Shown here: piece after piece, positions 28,089-37,427 of the stretch
Numbering within the stretch: position 1 is the first letter of the stretch
Layout: each line of letters opens with the position of its first letter
Source of the DNA: JAFEDN01 sp963795715
GTDB lineage: Bacteria > Pseudomonadota > Gammaproteobacteria > Coxiellales > Coxiellaceae
Length of the DNA: 64,000 bases
Assembly (NCBI GenBank): GCA_963795715.1
Contig: CAWCIY010000004.1
Span: 1 to 64,000 of the forward strand
Direction: 5' to 3'
Position numbers and translations under genes: made by a program
Notes under the pieces: model-generated
Database searches by the model: none
Told to the model about the DNA's origin: nothing
The model's input: only the letters and a program-made list of their open reading frames with translations

Positions 28089-28577
28089 TTAAACTCCATC
28101 TCGTTTGGCCAATGCTTCATCACCCCAATAAACTGTATATTCTTCAGAATCGTCGTCAGTGCTTATTCGAGGCAAAGAGCCATTCACAAAAGTATATCCG
28201 CAAAATCTTCGGCCATCTGCAATTTCTATCAAAAAAGGGTAATTTGTCAAAGGCCCATTTTCTCCTAAAGCTTGGACCTGCTCATCAAAAAATTCTTTCT
28301 TTACATAGGAACCTACTAATAACACATTCTGGGAAGCAATCAACTCGGCGCCACAAGCTGTCTTCATGCCGGCTAACGCCACTGGCACACCTCCTGCCAA
28401 AAAACTTCCCACCCCTTCTACTATGGGAAAACTTCCTTTACATTGCGGGCAATTCACTTGATGGCCTAAGCCTGCAATCAGTTTGCCATTGACTGAATAA
28501 GTTTGAAAACCTTCCATAACCGTACCGCCATGGGTTGTGGTATCTCCCATACAAATCACCGGTTTTGATTCAGACAT
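28089..28577 (-). CDS. PAAR-domain protein (type VI secretion tip)
   Basis: 162 residues. The PAAR domain fills the first ~95 residues: ICMGDTTTHGGTVMEG, SVNGKLIAGLGHQVNCP and CKGSFPIVEG. PAAR proteins form the sharp tip of the type VI spike and carry effectors. The C-terminal ~65 residues (EQVQALGENGPLTNYPFL onward) contain no enzyme motif and may bind the amidase encoded next. A 23-codon frame ends across its start. No other type VI genes are in the window. Confidence 0.82.
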   Translation of the reverse strand: MSESKPVICMGDTTTHGGTVMEGFQTYSVNGKLIAGLGHQVNCPQCKGSFPIVEGVGSFLAGGVPVALAGMKTACGAELIASQNVLLVGSYVKKEFFDEQVQALGENGPLTNYPFLIEIADGRRFCGYTFVNGSLPRISTDDDSEEYTVYWGDEALAKRDGV

Positions 28578-28641
28578 TTTTCATCCTTAGTTGACTAGGT
28601 ACGCTCCATTTTATAGTTTTGGCTTTTATAGATTTAGCCAT
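28570..28641 (-). CDS. 23-codon upstream frame with a strong ribosome site
   Basis: ATG at 28641 is preceded by AGGAGGAAGAA, the best Shine-Dalgarno in this region. It encodes MAKSIKAKTIKWSVPSQL and five more residues, and its TGA (28570-28572) lies inside the PAAR start region. It could be a leader peptide coupling translation to the PAAR gene, or a remnant. The peptide is strongly basic. Confidence 0.45.
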   Translation of the reverse strand: MAKSIKAKTIKWSVPSQLRMKNV

Positions 28642-28852
28642 TTCTTCCTCCTGAATTGTAAGAACTACAATTTACCAGGAAAATAATATTATAGTCAATA
28701 TATCTTTTTAAAATGTATAAATACAAGTTGATTTATACAAATTATTGAAAGAAGATAACGTCAGTAGATCAGTTTTCTAAACAGCCGTTGTCTCATGGCC
28801 CATGATAATTACTGGGTGAATTTGAACCCCACTCAAGGTTCGCGATTTATAA

Positions 28853-29671
28853 TCAAGAATTAGTTATTGACCAACCACCCTGGTTTCGATCACTGAAAAT
28901 TTTCCATAAATCTTTTAGTACTGTGGAAAATTCCTCTTTAAATGTCCAAGGTGGATTAATGAGCAACAACTGGCAGCCTTGTAAACCGGGTTGATGCTTT
29001 CCTGTTATGGTCATGGCAGCAATTAGATAATCCGTTATTCCATTTTCGGATGCCATTTTTTTAAGATTCCAAGAATGACGGCTGGTTACCGGAAACCAAA
29101 TCATATAAATGCCATGAGCCCACTTTTGCAAACATTTTTTTAACACTTCTTCAATTTCTTCATCTTCACTGGCCTGTTCGAATGGTGGATCTATCAACAC
29201 CAAACCTCGTTTTATTTTAGGCGGCAAAATTGCCGGTAAAAATTCATAAGCGTTTCTCTGATGAATTGCAATATTCGGCCTACCTGCTAAATTGGCTTTC
29301 AACAACGCACTCACTTCGGGGTGCATTTCATTCAGAATCATTTCATCTTGCGAACGTAATAACTGATAAGCCAGCCACGGCGATCCAGGATATTTCTGAA
29401 GCTGGTCATTACCCATAAAGGGTTGCAAAAGTTGCAAATACGGCTGCAATTTTTCATTTGAATTATGAATGATTCGTTGTACCCCTGCTTTCGCCTCGCC
29501 AGTTTTAACAGCTTGCGGAGCAGTTAAATCATAAATACCTTCGCCAGCATGACTGTCAATATAACAAAAAGCGGCAGGTTTTTTTCTTAAATAATTGAGA
29601 ATCAATACTAAAGCAACGTGCTTAATCACTTCGGTAAAATTGCCAGAATGGTAAATATGCCGGTAATTCAT
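28853..29671 (-). CDS. rlmJ: 23S rRNA (adenine-2030-N6)-methyltransferase
   Basis: RlmJ methylates A2030 of 23S rRNA using SAM. The N-terminus MNYRHIYHSGNFTEVIKH matches the family start, SAM contacts lie in YIDSHAGEGIYDL, and the catalytic DPPF is in GLVLIDPPFEQASEDEE. The ATG at 29671 overlaps the tsaD stop (ATGA), so I use it and not the start at 29692. 272 residues, usual for the family. Confidence 0.9.
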   Translation of the reverse strand: MNYRHIYHSGNFTEVIKHVALVLILNYLRKKPAAFCYIDSHAGEGIYDLTAPQAVKTGEAKAGVQRIIHNSNEKLQPYLQLLQPFMGNDQLQKYPGSPWLAYQLLRSQDEMILNEMHPEVSALLKANLAGRPNIAIHQRNAYEFLPAILPPKIKRGLVLIDPPFEQASEDEEIEEVLKKCLQKWAHGIYMIWFPVTSRHSWNLKKMASENGITDYLIAAMTITGKHQPGLQGCQLLLINPPWTFKEEFSTVLKDLWKIFSDRNQGGWSITNS

Positions 29672-30675
29672 AGGGTTTGAGGTATTTCCCACTTGGATTT
29701 AACTTCAATAGCCAGTGAATCTTGTAATCCTTCTTTGAGATATTGATAACCCGTGTAAGCCACCATGGCGGCGTTATCGGTACAAAACTCGGGGCGGGGA
29801 TAAAACACTTCTCCGTTTATTTTTGCTAATTCCTGTTGCAATCTTTCCCGTAAGCGGCGATTAGCGCCCACCCCCCCCACTACGACTAATTTTTGACAAC
29901 CCCGTTGTTGCAAGGCGCGCCGGCATTTGATCCATAAAGTATCTACCACCGCTTCTTGGAAAGCGGCAGCAATATCGGCGCGAAGTTCAGGACTGTCCGG
30001 GTGTTGATGAAAACAATTGGCCGCAAAAGTTTTAAGTCCGCTGAAACTAAAATTGAGATCCGGATGGCCGATCATGGGACGAGGGAAATGGAAACGTTGA
30101 GGGTCTCCTCGTTCCGCCAACTTAGATAACGCAGGGCCACCTGGATAAGGCAAACCTAACAGTTTGGCGGTTTTATCAAACGCTTCACCAACCGCATCAT
30201 CTACAGTTTCTCCTAGGAGTTGATAATGCCTTTCGCTCTCAACCCATACTAATTGGGTATGCCCTCCTGAAACTAATAAAGCTACATAAGGCGTACTGGG
30301 AATTCTAGACTCTAACATCGCCGCCATTAGATGCGCCTCTAAATGATGCACCCCGATGGTCGGAATTTGCCAAGCCCAACCTAAACTTCGTGCTATGGTG
30401 GCTCCCACGAGCAAAGCCCCAACTAAACCCGGGCCTTTGGTGTATGCTACCCCTTGAATGTCTTTCGAAGACAGTCCTGCTTGGGTTAAGGCTGCGTGAA
30501 TCAAAGGAAGGGTCTGTCGGATATGATCACGTGAAGCTAATTCCGGAACAACCCCGCCATAAGGGGCATGCAGAGCGATTTGACTATAAATACAATGCAC
30601 CCGCAAACCTTGATCGCTGTCATAGATTGCAGCTGCCGTTTCATCACAAGATGTTTCAATCCCCAATACAATCAC
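29668..30675 (-). CDS. tsaD: tRNA N6-adenosine threonylcarbamoyltransferase subunit TsaD
   Basis: TsaD transfers the threonylcarbamoyl group onto A37 of tRNAs reading ANN codons, with TsaB/TsaE. The 335-residue protein starts MIVLGIETSCDETAAAIYD. It has the metal-binding HHLEAHLMAAML and the ATPase core VALLVSGGHTQLVWVE, plus VVGGVGANRRLRERL near the end. It is translationally coupled to rlmJ and follows the nif3-like gene by 8 bases. Confidence 0.95.
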   Translation of the reverse strand: MIVLGIETSCDETAAAIYDSDQGLRVHCIYSQIALHAPYGGVVPELASRDHIRQTLPLIHAALTQAGLSSKDIQGVAYTKGPGLVGALLVGATIARSLGWAWQIPTIGVHHLEAHLMAAMLESRIPSTPYVALLVSGGHTQLVWVESERHYQLLGETVDDAVGEAFDKTAKLLGLPYPGGPALSKLAERGDPQRFHFPRPMIGHPDLNFSFSGLKTFAANCFHQHPDSPELRADIAAAFQEAVVDTLWIKCRRALQQRGCQKLVVVGGVGANRRLRERLQQELAKINGEVFYPRPEFCTDNAAMVAYTGYQYLKEGLQDSLAIEVKSKWEIPQTL

Positions 30676-30683
30676 AGTAGCCT

Positions 30684-31442
30684 TTAAACCAAGTTATGCG
30701 TATCTATAAAAAGATGCTGTAAATTAAATTGCTCTGCCAGATGTTGTCCTAAAGCTTGAATTCCATACCGCTCAGTCGCATGGTGGCCCGCAGCGTAAAA
30801 ATGTAAACCGGTCTCTTGGGCAATATAAGTAGTCCGTTCTGAAACTTCACCCGTTAAAAACGCATCTACTTTGTGCGCAGCAGCTTCTTCAAGTAAATCT
30901 TGGGCTGCTCCTGTGGACCAAGCAAGCCGTTTAATTTTGTTAGCGCCGCCGGCAATCCAAAAAGGAGGACGCTGTAATTTTTCAGCTAAATAAGCGGCAA
31001 ACTCTTCACCAGTCATGGCGCTGGGTAAATCACCAATGAGCGCTAAAGCCGGGCCACGGCTATAGGCAAACTCTCCAGCAATATGTATATTTAAGATTTT
31101 TCCTAACTGAACATTATTGCCCCATTCGGTATGCCCATCTAATGGCAAGTGATACGCAAGCAAATTAATATTATGCGTTAACAAAGTAGTCAGGCGGTTT
31201 TTCTTTAATCCACGTACGCAAGGATCTTCACCCTGCCAAAAGAAACCATGATGTACCAAAACGGCTTGAGCATGATGGCGCACTGCTGTATCCAATACTT
31301 CTTGTGAAGCAGAAACAGCCGTTATGATGGTTTGCACCTCTTCGCATCCGGCCACTTGTTTTCCGTTGGGGCAATAATCGCGCCACAGATGAGGTTGTAG
31401 TTGTTCGTTAAGATAATTTACCAACGAACTGATAGATATCAT
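30684..31442 (-). CDS. Nif3-like dinuclear metal centre protein
   Basis: 252 residues of the Nif3/YbgI family, a hexameric ring protein with a two-metal site, function uncertain. Metal ligands appear in VLVHHGFFWQGE, AYHLPLDGH and, near the C-terminus, AAGHHATERYG. It lies 5 bases after murA in the minus-strand operon. Confidence 0.88.
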   Translation of the reverse strand: MISISSLVNYLNEQLQPHLWRDYCPNGKQVAGCEEVQTIITAVSASQEVLDTAVRHHAQAVLVHHGFFWQGEDPCVRGLKKNRLTTLLTHNINLLAYHLPLDGHTEWGNNVQLGKILNIHIAGEFAYSRGPALALIGDLPSAMTGEEFAAYLAEKLQRPPFWIAGGANKIKRLAWSTGAAQDLLEEAAAHKVDAFLTGEVSERTTYIAQETGLHFYAAGHHATERYGIQALGQHLAEQFNLQHLFIDTHNLV

Positions 31443-31447
31443 GTAGC

Positions 31448-32710
31448 TTACCCCTGAACACGTTGAATGTCCGCGCCCAATGATCTTAACTTTTCTTCAA
31501 TCCGTTCATAACCGCGATCAATGTGATAAATTCGATCGACTATTGTTTGACCCTTAGCCATTAAAGCAGCCAGCACCAAGCTTGCTGAGGCGCGAAGGTC
31601 AGTCGCCATGATCGGCGCACCAGTCAAGTATTCGTGGCCATGACAAATGGCTTGTTTACCGTCAATTTGGATATCTGCACCCATGCGCATGAGTTCATAA
31701 GCATGCATGAAACGATTTTCAAATATATTTTCCACAATAATAGAGCGCCCTTCTGCCAAAACATCGAGCGCCATAAATTGAGCTTGCATGTCCGTAGCGA
31801 AATCGGGATAAGGAGCCGTGTTGATGTTCACTGCCGCCGGCCTATGGCCTTTCATATCTAAGTTGACCCAATCTTTACCCACTTGTATATCCGCCCCTGC
31901 TTCTAATAATTTATCCAAAGTGGCTGTTAAAGTAGATGGATCAGCTTTCTCAATTCGAACTTGGCCGCGTGTGAGCGCTGCAGCGACCAAAAAAGTCCCT
32001 GATTCAATTCGATCCGGCATAACCGAAAACTCTCCGCCTTCTAATTTCTCTACTCCCTCAATTACTAAAGTAGAAGTGCCTATCCCTTCAATGTTAGCGC
32101 CCAAAGTCACTAAAAAACGGGCCAAATCGGTCACTTCAGGCTCCTGCGCAGCGTTTCGAATAATGGTTCTGCCTGAGGCCAGGGTCGCCGCCATGAGTAA
32201 ATTTTCAGTACCAGTGACTGTGTTTTTTTCTAAATTAAGCTCTGCACCCTTTAACCGGCCTGGACTTTTGGCATAAATAAAACCATTCTTAATTTCTATC
32301 TCAGCGCCTAGGGCTCGCATCCCTTCCAAATGGATGTCCACTGGGCGAGACCCAATCGCACAGCCGCCAGGCAAGGATACTTCTGCTTGGCCGCAGCGAG
32401 CCAATAAAGGGCCTAATACGACAATGGACGCTCGCATGGTTTTAACCAATTCATACGGGGCTTGAGTGCTGGTTAGCCGCTGAGCGTTCACTTGGACAGT
32501 CGCATTTTCCATATTAATTTCTGCACCCAAACGACTTAATAGGCTATTGATGGTAGCGACATCCCTCAAGCTAGGGATGTTGTGCAGTATTACTGGCTCA
32601 GCAGTTAATAATGTAGCCGCCAATATGGGTAAAGCAGCGTTTTTGGAGCCGGAGATAGGGACTGTACCCGCCAAAGGGCCCTTACAACCCTTGATTATGA
32701 ATTTATCCAT
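31448..32710 (-). CDS. murA: UDP-N-acetylglucosamine 1-carboxyvinyltransferase
   Basis: MurA adds enolpyruvate to UDP-GlcNAc, the first committed step of peptidoglycan synthesis and the target of fosfomycin. 420 residues, usual length. The N-terminus MDKFIIKGCKGPLAG, ISGSKNAALPILAATLL, and the active-site loop LPGGCAIGSRPVD with Cys117 are all present, so fosfomycin reactivity is expected. It follows mlaB without a gap. In E. coli ibaG lies between; here it is absent from that slot. Confidence 0.96.
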   Translation of the reverse strand: MDKFIIKGCKGPLAGTVPISGSKNAALPILAATLLTAEPVILHNIPSLRDVATINSLLSRLGAEINMENATVQVNAQRLTSTQAPYELVKTMRASIVVLGPLLARCGQAEVSLPGGCAIGSRPVDIHLEGMRALGAEIEIKNGFIYAKSPGRLKGAELNLEKNTVTGTENLLMAATLASGRTIIRNAAQEPEVTDLARFLVTLGANIEGIGTSTLVIEGVEKLEGGEFSVMPDRIESGTFLVAAALTRGQVRIEKADPSTLTATLDKLLEAGADIQVGKDWVNLDMKGHRPAAVNINTAPYPDFATDMQAQFMALDVLAEGRSIIVENIFENRFMHAYELMRMGADIQIDGKQAICHGHEYLTGAPIMATDLRASASLVLAALMAKGQTIVDRIYHIDRGYERIEEKLRSLGADIQRVQG

Positions 32711-33046
32711 TTAATTTCTATTCACCTGTTCAAGTAAAAATTCAATACCAAATATGCCTGCCATGCGTTGCATAAAATCCGGTATGTTTCGGAAGATCAA
32801 TTTTTTATTATAAGCTTTTGCGTCTCTTATCCAAGCTAAGAGCAAAACCAAACCTGAATTATCGCTGTTCTCAACACCTTGCAGATCGACGGCGACCTCT
32901 TCGGCGTTGGTTTCAGAAATCAATTGCTTACCCTGTTCACGCAACTTAACAATATTTTTAAAAGTAAGCAAACCAGCGACTGCTAACCCCAACCCGTCGC
33001 CGCTGAGTTGTACGGTTGCGGGTTGGTCATATAATGATTTTTTCAT
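32711..33046 (-). CDS. mlaB: STAS-domain protein of the Mla lipid transport system
   Basis: 111 residues with the STAS fold. AVDLQGVENSDNSGLVLLLA carries the conserved loop that contacts MlaF. It regulates assembly of the MlaFEDB complex in the inner membrane. The start overlaps mlaC by 4 bases. Confidence 0.85.
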   Translation of the reverse strand: MKKSLYDQPATVQLSGDGLGLAVAGLLTFKNIVKLREQGKQLISETNAEEVAVDLQGVENSDNSGLVLLLAWIRDAKAYNKKLIFRNIPDFMQRMAGIFGIEFLLEQVNRN

Positions 33047-33669
33047 TTTTTGTTATGCGTTTTTAAACGTTGTAACAAACCATTCATTCCTTGCTGAGCT
33101 AGCACATCGGAAAATTGCGATCGGTAGCTTTGCACCATGCTGACGTTTTCAATACTGAAGTCATACACTTTCCAAGAATCTCCACTGCGCACAACATTGT
33201 AATCCACAGCAATTTTTTGGCCGGTGCGGCGAATAATCATACTGCGAACGGTGACCGTGCGGGCAGAAGCATAATCTCCACGAATTGGAAAGAACTGAAC
33301 TTTATCATCGTTATAAGAAGCAAGGGCCGCAGCATAAGTTGAAGTTACTAAACGCGTAAATTGATTAATAAACTCAGTTTTCTGCGCCGGAGTTGCACTC
33401 AGCCAATATTGACGGCCTACAACAGCCATAGACATACGGTCTACATCCACATAAGGTAAAAGTACCCGATTGACAATACCATAAATAATACCATCACCAT
33501 TTTTAAGCCGGGATTTGTTCTGTGCTAAGCTAGATAACATATCATTAGCCGCTTTATTCAAAACAGTCACAGGCGATACCACATCCGCTTGTGCAATTTG
33601 CAAGCTAGATAGTAATCCTAAACAGCAAATCACCATCCACATTTTTTTAAAATACGTCAAAAATCTCAT
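33043..33669 (-). CDS. mlaC: Periplasmic phospholipid-binding protein MlaC
   Basis: MlaC ferries phospholipids through the periplasm between the outer membrane MlaA complex and MlaFEDB. ATG at 33669 has GAGGAG upstream and starts MRFLTYFKKMWMVICC, a signal peptide cleaved after QIAQA; the frame open from 33693 has a weaker start. The mature part contains GIVNRVLLPYVDVDRMSM and YDFSIENVSMVQSYRSQF, both typical of the family. Confidence 0.9.
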   Translation of the reverse strand: MRFLTYFKKMWMVICCLGLLSSLQIAQADVVSPVTVLNKAANDMLSSLAQNKSRLKNGDGIIYGIVNRVLLPYVDVDRMSMAVVGRQYWLSATPAQKTEFINQFTRLVTSTYAAALASYNDDKVQFFPIRGDYASARTVTVRSMIIRRTGQKIAVDYNVVRSGDSWKVYDFSIENVSMVQSYRSQFSDVLAQQGMNGLLQRLKTHNKK

Positions 33670-33695
33670 GTTAATCTCCTCAAAAAAAATCACAA

Positions 33696-34211
33696 TTACT
33701 GCGCCGGAGTTGCGGCAGGCTGTGCCGCAGGGGCTGCTGCTTCCTTCGTTTTATTTTCTGGTTTCAAACTAAATAATAATTGTCCAATTAAATTCTCTAA
33801 AATTAATGCCGAATGGGTTGTCTCTATCCGACTGCCTTGCTTTAAGTTAGTTGTTTCAAAGCCCGGCGTTAAGGCAATATAATTAGAGCCTAAAATGCCC
33901 TGAGTAAAAATACTGGCGCTGGTATCAATGGGCAAACCGTTATATTGATTATCAATTTGCATTGTCACCCGCGCACGAAAAGTATCCGGGTCCAGACCGA
34001 TATCGGCAATTCTACCTACCGTCACCCCTGAAAGCTGCACCGGAGCACGTACTTTCAAACTGCCGATATTATCAAAATCAGCAGTGATTTCATAAGTTCC
34101 TCCGGCTGCATTTACGGTTAAGCCACTGACCTTAAATGCTAAGAATATTAATCCCAAAAAAGCGATGATCATGAAAACGCCGACAACCATCTCCAGGGTT
34201 TTATTTCGCAT
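33696..34211 (-). CDS. mlaD: MCE-domain protein MlaD
   Basis: MlaD forms the hexameric MCE ring on the periplasmic side of the Mla complex and binds phospholipids. One N-terminal membrane helix (residues about 10-28) is followed by the MCE domain, which includes FDNIGSLKVRAPVQLSGV and then RIADIGLDPDTF. The C-terminus has an Ala/Pro-rich tail. I start at ATG 34211 (MRNKTLEMVVGVF), which matches family N-termini better than the GTG at 34223 inside mlaE. Confidence 0.9.
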   Translation of the reverse strand: MRNKTLEMVVGVFMIIAFLGLIFLAFKVSGLTVNAAGGTYEITADFDNIGSLKVRAPVQLSGVTVGRIADIGLDPDTFRARVTMQIDNQYNGLPIDTSASIFTQGILGSNYIALTPGFETTNLKQGSRIETTHSALILENLIGQLLFSLKPENKTKEAAAPAAQPAATPAQ

Positions 34212-34212
34212 A

Positions 34213-34992
34213 CTACCATCCACCCATCATTAAAGAAGTCAATACAAAATCTAACGCCAATACTAAAAGTGAAGAGTAAACTACAGTTCTAGTAGTCGCC
34301 TGACTGATACCAGCAGCGTTTGGTTCTGAAAAATAACCCTGATAAACAGATACCCAAGTGATTACAAAACCAAAAACAACGCTTTTAATAACACCATTTA
34401 AAATGTCTTCACGAAAGCCAACCGCTTCTTGCATATTGGACCAAAAGGCGCCGTCATCTACTCCCAGCCAATCTACACCTACAAAATGCCCTCCCATAAT
34501 GGCTACAACGTTAAATAAGATAGCCAAAAGAGGCATTGCGATCAAACCAGCCCACAGCCGAGGCGCAACAATCCGCCACATGGGATTCACCGCCATCATT
34601 TCCATGCCCCCAATTTGTTGGGTGGCGCGCATGAGACCTAATTCCGCTGTCAGTGCAGACCCTGCCCGGCCGGCAAATAATAAAGCCGCCACCACGGGAC
34701 CCAATTCCCGGACTACGCTTAAGGCGACCAATTGACCCAATTCCTGTTCCGCGCCGAATTTACGTAAAGTGTTATAACCTTGTAATGCGACTACCATACC
34801 AATAAACAAAGCGGATAGTAAAATAATAATTAGGGATAAAACACCTACTTTATAGAGTTGTGTCGAAAACAAAGGCCAAGCTTGACGCCATTTAGGACGG
34901 CTAAATATCGCCCTAATCAAAAATATACCTGCCACACCTAATTGGCTGCAAAAATCAAGACCAATTTGACCTAATCTTTGTATGTAATTCAT
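34213..34992 (-). CDS. mlaE: ABC transporter permease MlaE
   Basis: The inner-membrane permease of the Mla system. 259 residues with five to six helices. Conserved family wording is ALQGYNTLRKFGAEQELG, LSVVRELGPVVAALLFAGRAGSALTAELGL (split here by position at residues about 85-115), and TQQIGGMEMMAVNPMWR. It lies 2 bases after mlaF. Confidence 0.93.
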   Translation of the reverse strand: MNYIQRLGQIGLDFCSQLGVAGIFLIRAIFSRPKWRQAWPLFSTQLYKVGVLSLIIILLSALFIGMVVALQGYNTLRKFGAEQELGQLVALSVVRELGPVVAALLFAGRAGSALTAELGLMRATQQIGGMEMMAVNPMWRIVAPRLWAGLIAMPLLAILFNVVAIMGGHFVGVDWLGVDDGAFWSNMQEAVGFREDILNGVIKSVVFGFVITWVSVYQGYFSEPNAAGISQATTRTVVYSSLLVLALDFVLTSLMMGGW

Positions 34993-34994
34993 AA

Positions 34995-35801
34995 TTATAA
35001 GTTCAAATCTTGTAAATAATTTTTCGCCGGATAATGAAAAGCCACCGGCCCATCTGGAAGACCATGAGTAAACTGTTTCACTTCAGAGACTTCTGTATTT
35101 AATAACTCTTGGGGCGTACCCTCACCAATGATTTTTCCACCAGCCAATATATAAATGTAATCTGCCAGTAGAGCTGTTTCTGGAACATCGTGAGAAACTA
35201 AAATGGAAGTCAACCCCAAAGCATCGTTCAATTCCCTAATCAATTTTACCAATACTCCTCGAGAAATAGGATCTTGTCCAGTAAAGGGCTCATCGTACAA
35301 CATGAGTCCCGGCCCCAATATAGTCGCCCTGGCCAAAGCGACCCGTCTGGCCATACCTCCGGATAATTCTGAAATTTTTAAGTGCACGGCTCCTCTTAAG
35401 CCTACTGCATTTAATTGCATCCGGACTAAGTTTTGGATCATATCTTCTGGCAAATGGGTATGTTCACGTAACGGAAAAGCCACGTTTTCGAAAACATTTA
35501 AGTCGGTAAATAATGCTCCTTCTTGAAATAATACTCCTATTCCGCGCCTTAACCGAAACAATGCTTTTTGTGAAAGCTCTGAAACATTTTGGTCATAAAC
35601 TAAAATAGTACCTGAACTGGGCCTAAGCCGACCGCCAATTAAATTTAATAAAGTAGTCTTACCTGTGCCGCTCGGGCCCATTATCGCAATAATTTTACCG
35701 CGCGGTACTATTAAATCAATCCCTCGGAAGATAGGTCTTCCGGATTGCGAAAAATGTAGATCATGTATCTTTACGATAGGATCAGCGGCCATTAAATCCA
35801 T
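34995..35801 (-). CDS. mlaF: ABC transporter ATP-binding protein MlaF
   Basis: ATPase of the Mla phospholipid transporter. Walker A is IMGPSGTGKTTLLNLIGG, the ABC signature is ISELSGGMARRVALARA, Walker B is GLMLYDEPFTGQDP, and the switch His is in LVSHDVPE. Start options are TTG 35816 and ATG 35801 (MDLMAADPIVKI); I prefer the ATG. It is the first gene of the mla-murA-nif3-tsaD-rlmJ run and is divergent from kdsD. Confidence 0.93.
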   Translation of the reverse strand: MDLMAADPIVKIHDLHFSQSGRPIFRGIDLIVPRGKIIAIMGPSGTGKTTLLNLIGGRLRPSSGTILVYDQNVSELSQKALFRLRRGIGVLFQEGALFTDLNVFENVAFPLREHTHLPEDMIQNLVRMQLNAVGLRGAVHLKISELSGGMARRVALARATILGPGLMLYDEPFTGQDPISRGVLVKLIRELNDALGLTSILVSHDVPETALLADYIYILAGGKIIGEGTPQELLNTEVSEVKQFTHGLPDGPVAFHYPAKNYLQDLNL

Positions 35802-35932
35802 AAAAAGTAGTCTCAACGATAAATTCTGCTATAATCATAGCCTAACTTGTTTTCCTTTCCCAGCATTATACACAGACTAGGGGTTCCCGGGAAGGAAACT
35901 CTACAAGCAAACATACAGTTGGAAATAATGCC

Positions 35933-36943
35933 ATGCTTGAAATTGTTGCAACAACTCCAGGCCAAACTGGATCAAAGAAAGAGCAGTTTTGCCAATTAGG
36001 TAAAGCAGTGGTGCGTGCAGAACTGGCGGCAGTCTCTGAATTAGAACAGCGGATTGACCATAACTTTTCTAACGCCTGCCAATTATTACTAGAATGTCGT
36101 GGCCGGATAGTGGTGATGGGTATTGGCAAATCAGGCCACATAGCCAGAAAAATAGCCTCAACCATGTCCAGTACTGGAACCCCTGCCCTGTTTGTTCATC
36201 CTGGAGAGGCCAGCCACGGCGATATGGGTATGATTACCCCGCAGGACGTGATACTTATTTTTTCTAATTCTGGGGAAACGCCTGAAATTGTTCATCTTAT
36301 CCCTGCGTTAAAACGCTTGGGAGTCGCCATTATAGCCGTTACTGGTAAGCCTGAGTCGACTTTAGCTGTTTGCGCCAATGTTCACATCGAAGTCAGTGTC
36401 CGGCAAGAGGCATGTCCCCTAGGCCTGGCGCCCACATCCAGCACCACCGCCGCTTTAGTGATGGGTGACGCTTTGGCCATTGCCTTATTAGAGGCACGCG
36501 GCTTTACCGCGCAAGATTTTGCGTTATCTCATCCCGGTGGTTCTTTAGGCAAACGTCTATTACTTTATGTCGATTCTCTCATGCATACCGGGGAAAACAT
36601 CCCAATGGTGAAACCGGATTGCGTCTTAAGTCATGCTTTAGTTGAGATTAGCAAGAAACGTTTGGGTATGACGACCATCGTCGATGATCAAAAAAAGCTT
36701 CTAGGCGTATTTACAGACGGAGACTTGCGTCGCACCATTGATAAGGGCTTAGATGTTTACAGCACGCCTATTGAAAAGGTAATGACTCGCCAATGTATTA
36801 CTTTGACCCCAAAACTACTGGCCGCTTCAGCTTTACAAATTATGCAAGCTTATAAAATTACCGCGGTAGTCGTTATTAATAATGATCACATCCCTCAAGG
36901 TATTATTCATATTCATGATTTATTACAAGCTCGAGTGACCTGA
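35933..36943 (+). CDS. kdsD: Arabinose-5-phosphate isomerase
   Basis: KdsD converts ribulose 5-phosphate to arabinose 5-phosphate for Kdo synthesis. The SIS domain (residues about 30-180) has VVMGIGKSGHIARKIASTM and PALFVHPGEASHGDMGM. Two CBS domains fill residues about 215-335. 336 residues, usual length. A TATAAT at 35831-35836 in the divergent gap may be its -10. First gene of the lipopolysaccharide operon. Confidence 0.94.
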   Translation: MLEIVATTPGQTGSKKEQFCQLGKAVVRAELAAVSELEQRIDHNFSNACQLLLECRGRIVVMGIGKSGHIARKIASTMSSTGTPALFVHPGEASHGDMGMITPQDVILIFSNSGETPEIVHLIPALKRLGVAIIAVTGKPESTLAVCANVHIEVSVRQEACPLGLAPTSSTTAALVMGDALAIALLEARGFTAQDFALSHPGGSLGKRLLLYVDSLMHTGENIPMVKPDCVLSHALVEISKKRLGMTTIVDDQKKLLGVFTDGDLRRTIDKGLDVYSTPIEKVMTRQCITLTPKLLAASALQIMQAYKITAVVVINNDHIPQGIIHIHDLLQARVT

Positions 36944-36944
36944 T

Positions 36945-37427
36945 ATGGATATTAAATGCCTCATACTCGATGTAGATGGTGTGCTGACCGATGGTGGGAT
37001 TTGGTTAACAGAACAGGGTTTGGAATTAAAACGCTTCCATATCCATGATGGTTTGGGCATTAAACGTTTGCAGAATGCTGGGTTTATGGTGGCGATCATT
37101 TCAGGGCGGCATAGCGCATGCGTTACTGCTCGGATGGCGGAATTACAAGTTAAATATGTTTATCAAGGCTGCACTGATAAGTTAGAAACTTTTAAAATAT
37201 TTATCAAAGAAGTGGGTTTAAAACCTAACGAAATCGCTTATATGGGTGATGATTTACCTGATTTACCAGTGATGCAAGCGGTTGGTTTGAGTATCGCCGT
37301 AGCCAACGCCTGCCCGGAAGTGAAGGCCATAGCCCAATGGCATACTTTAAAAAATGGAGGTGAGGGCGCAGTGCGTGAAATTTGTGATAAGCTACTCAAC
37401 ATTTCATCCGTAGCTAAACCGGTATGA
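36945..37427 (+). CDS. kdsC: 3-deoxy-D-manno-octulosonate-8-phosphate phosphatase
   Basis: KdsC removes phosphate from Kdo-8-P. It is a HAD C0-type enzyme without a cap, 160 residues. The nucleophile motif is LILDVDGVLTDGG, the second motif is AIISGRHS, and the metal motif is YMGDDLPDLPVM. It starts 1 base after the kdsD stop and overlaps lptC by 4 bases. Confidence 0.94.
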   Translation: MDIKCLILDVDGVLTDGGIWLTEQGLELKRFHIHDGLGIKRLQNAGFMVAIISGRHSACVTARMAELQVKYVYQGCTDKLETFKIFIKEVGLKPNEIAYMGDDLPDLPVMQAVGLSIAVANACPEVKAIAQWHTLKNGGEGAVREICDKLLNISSVAKPV

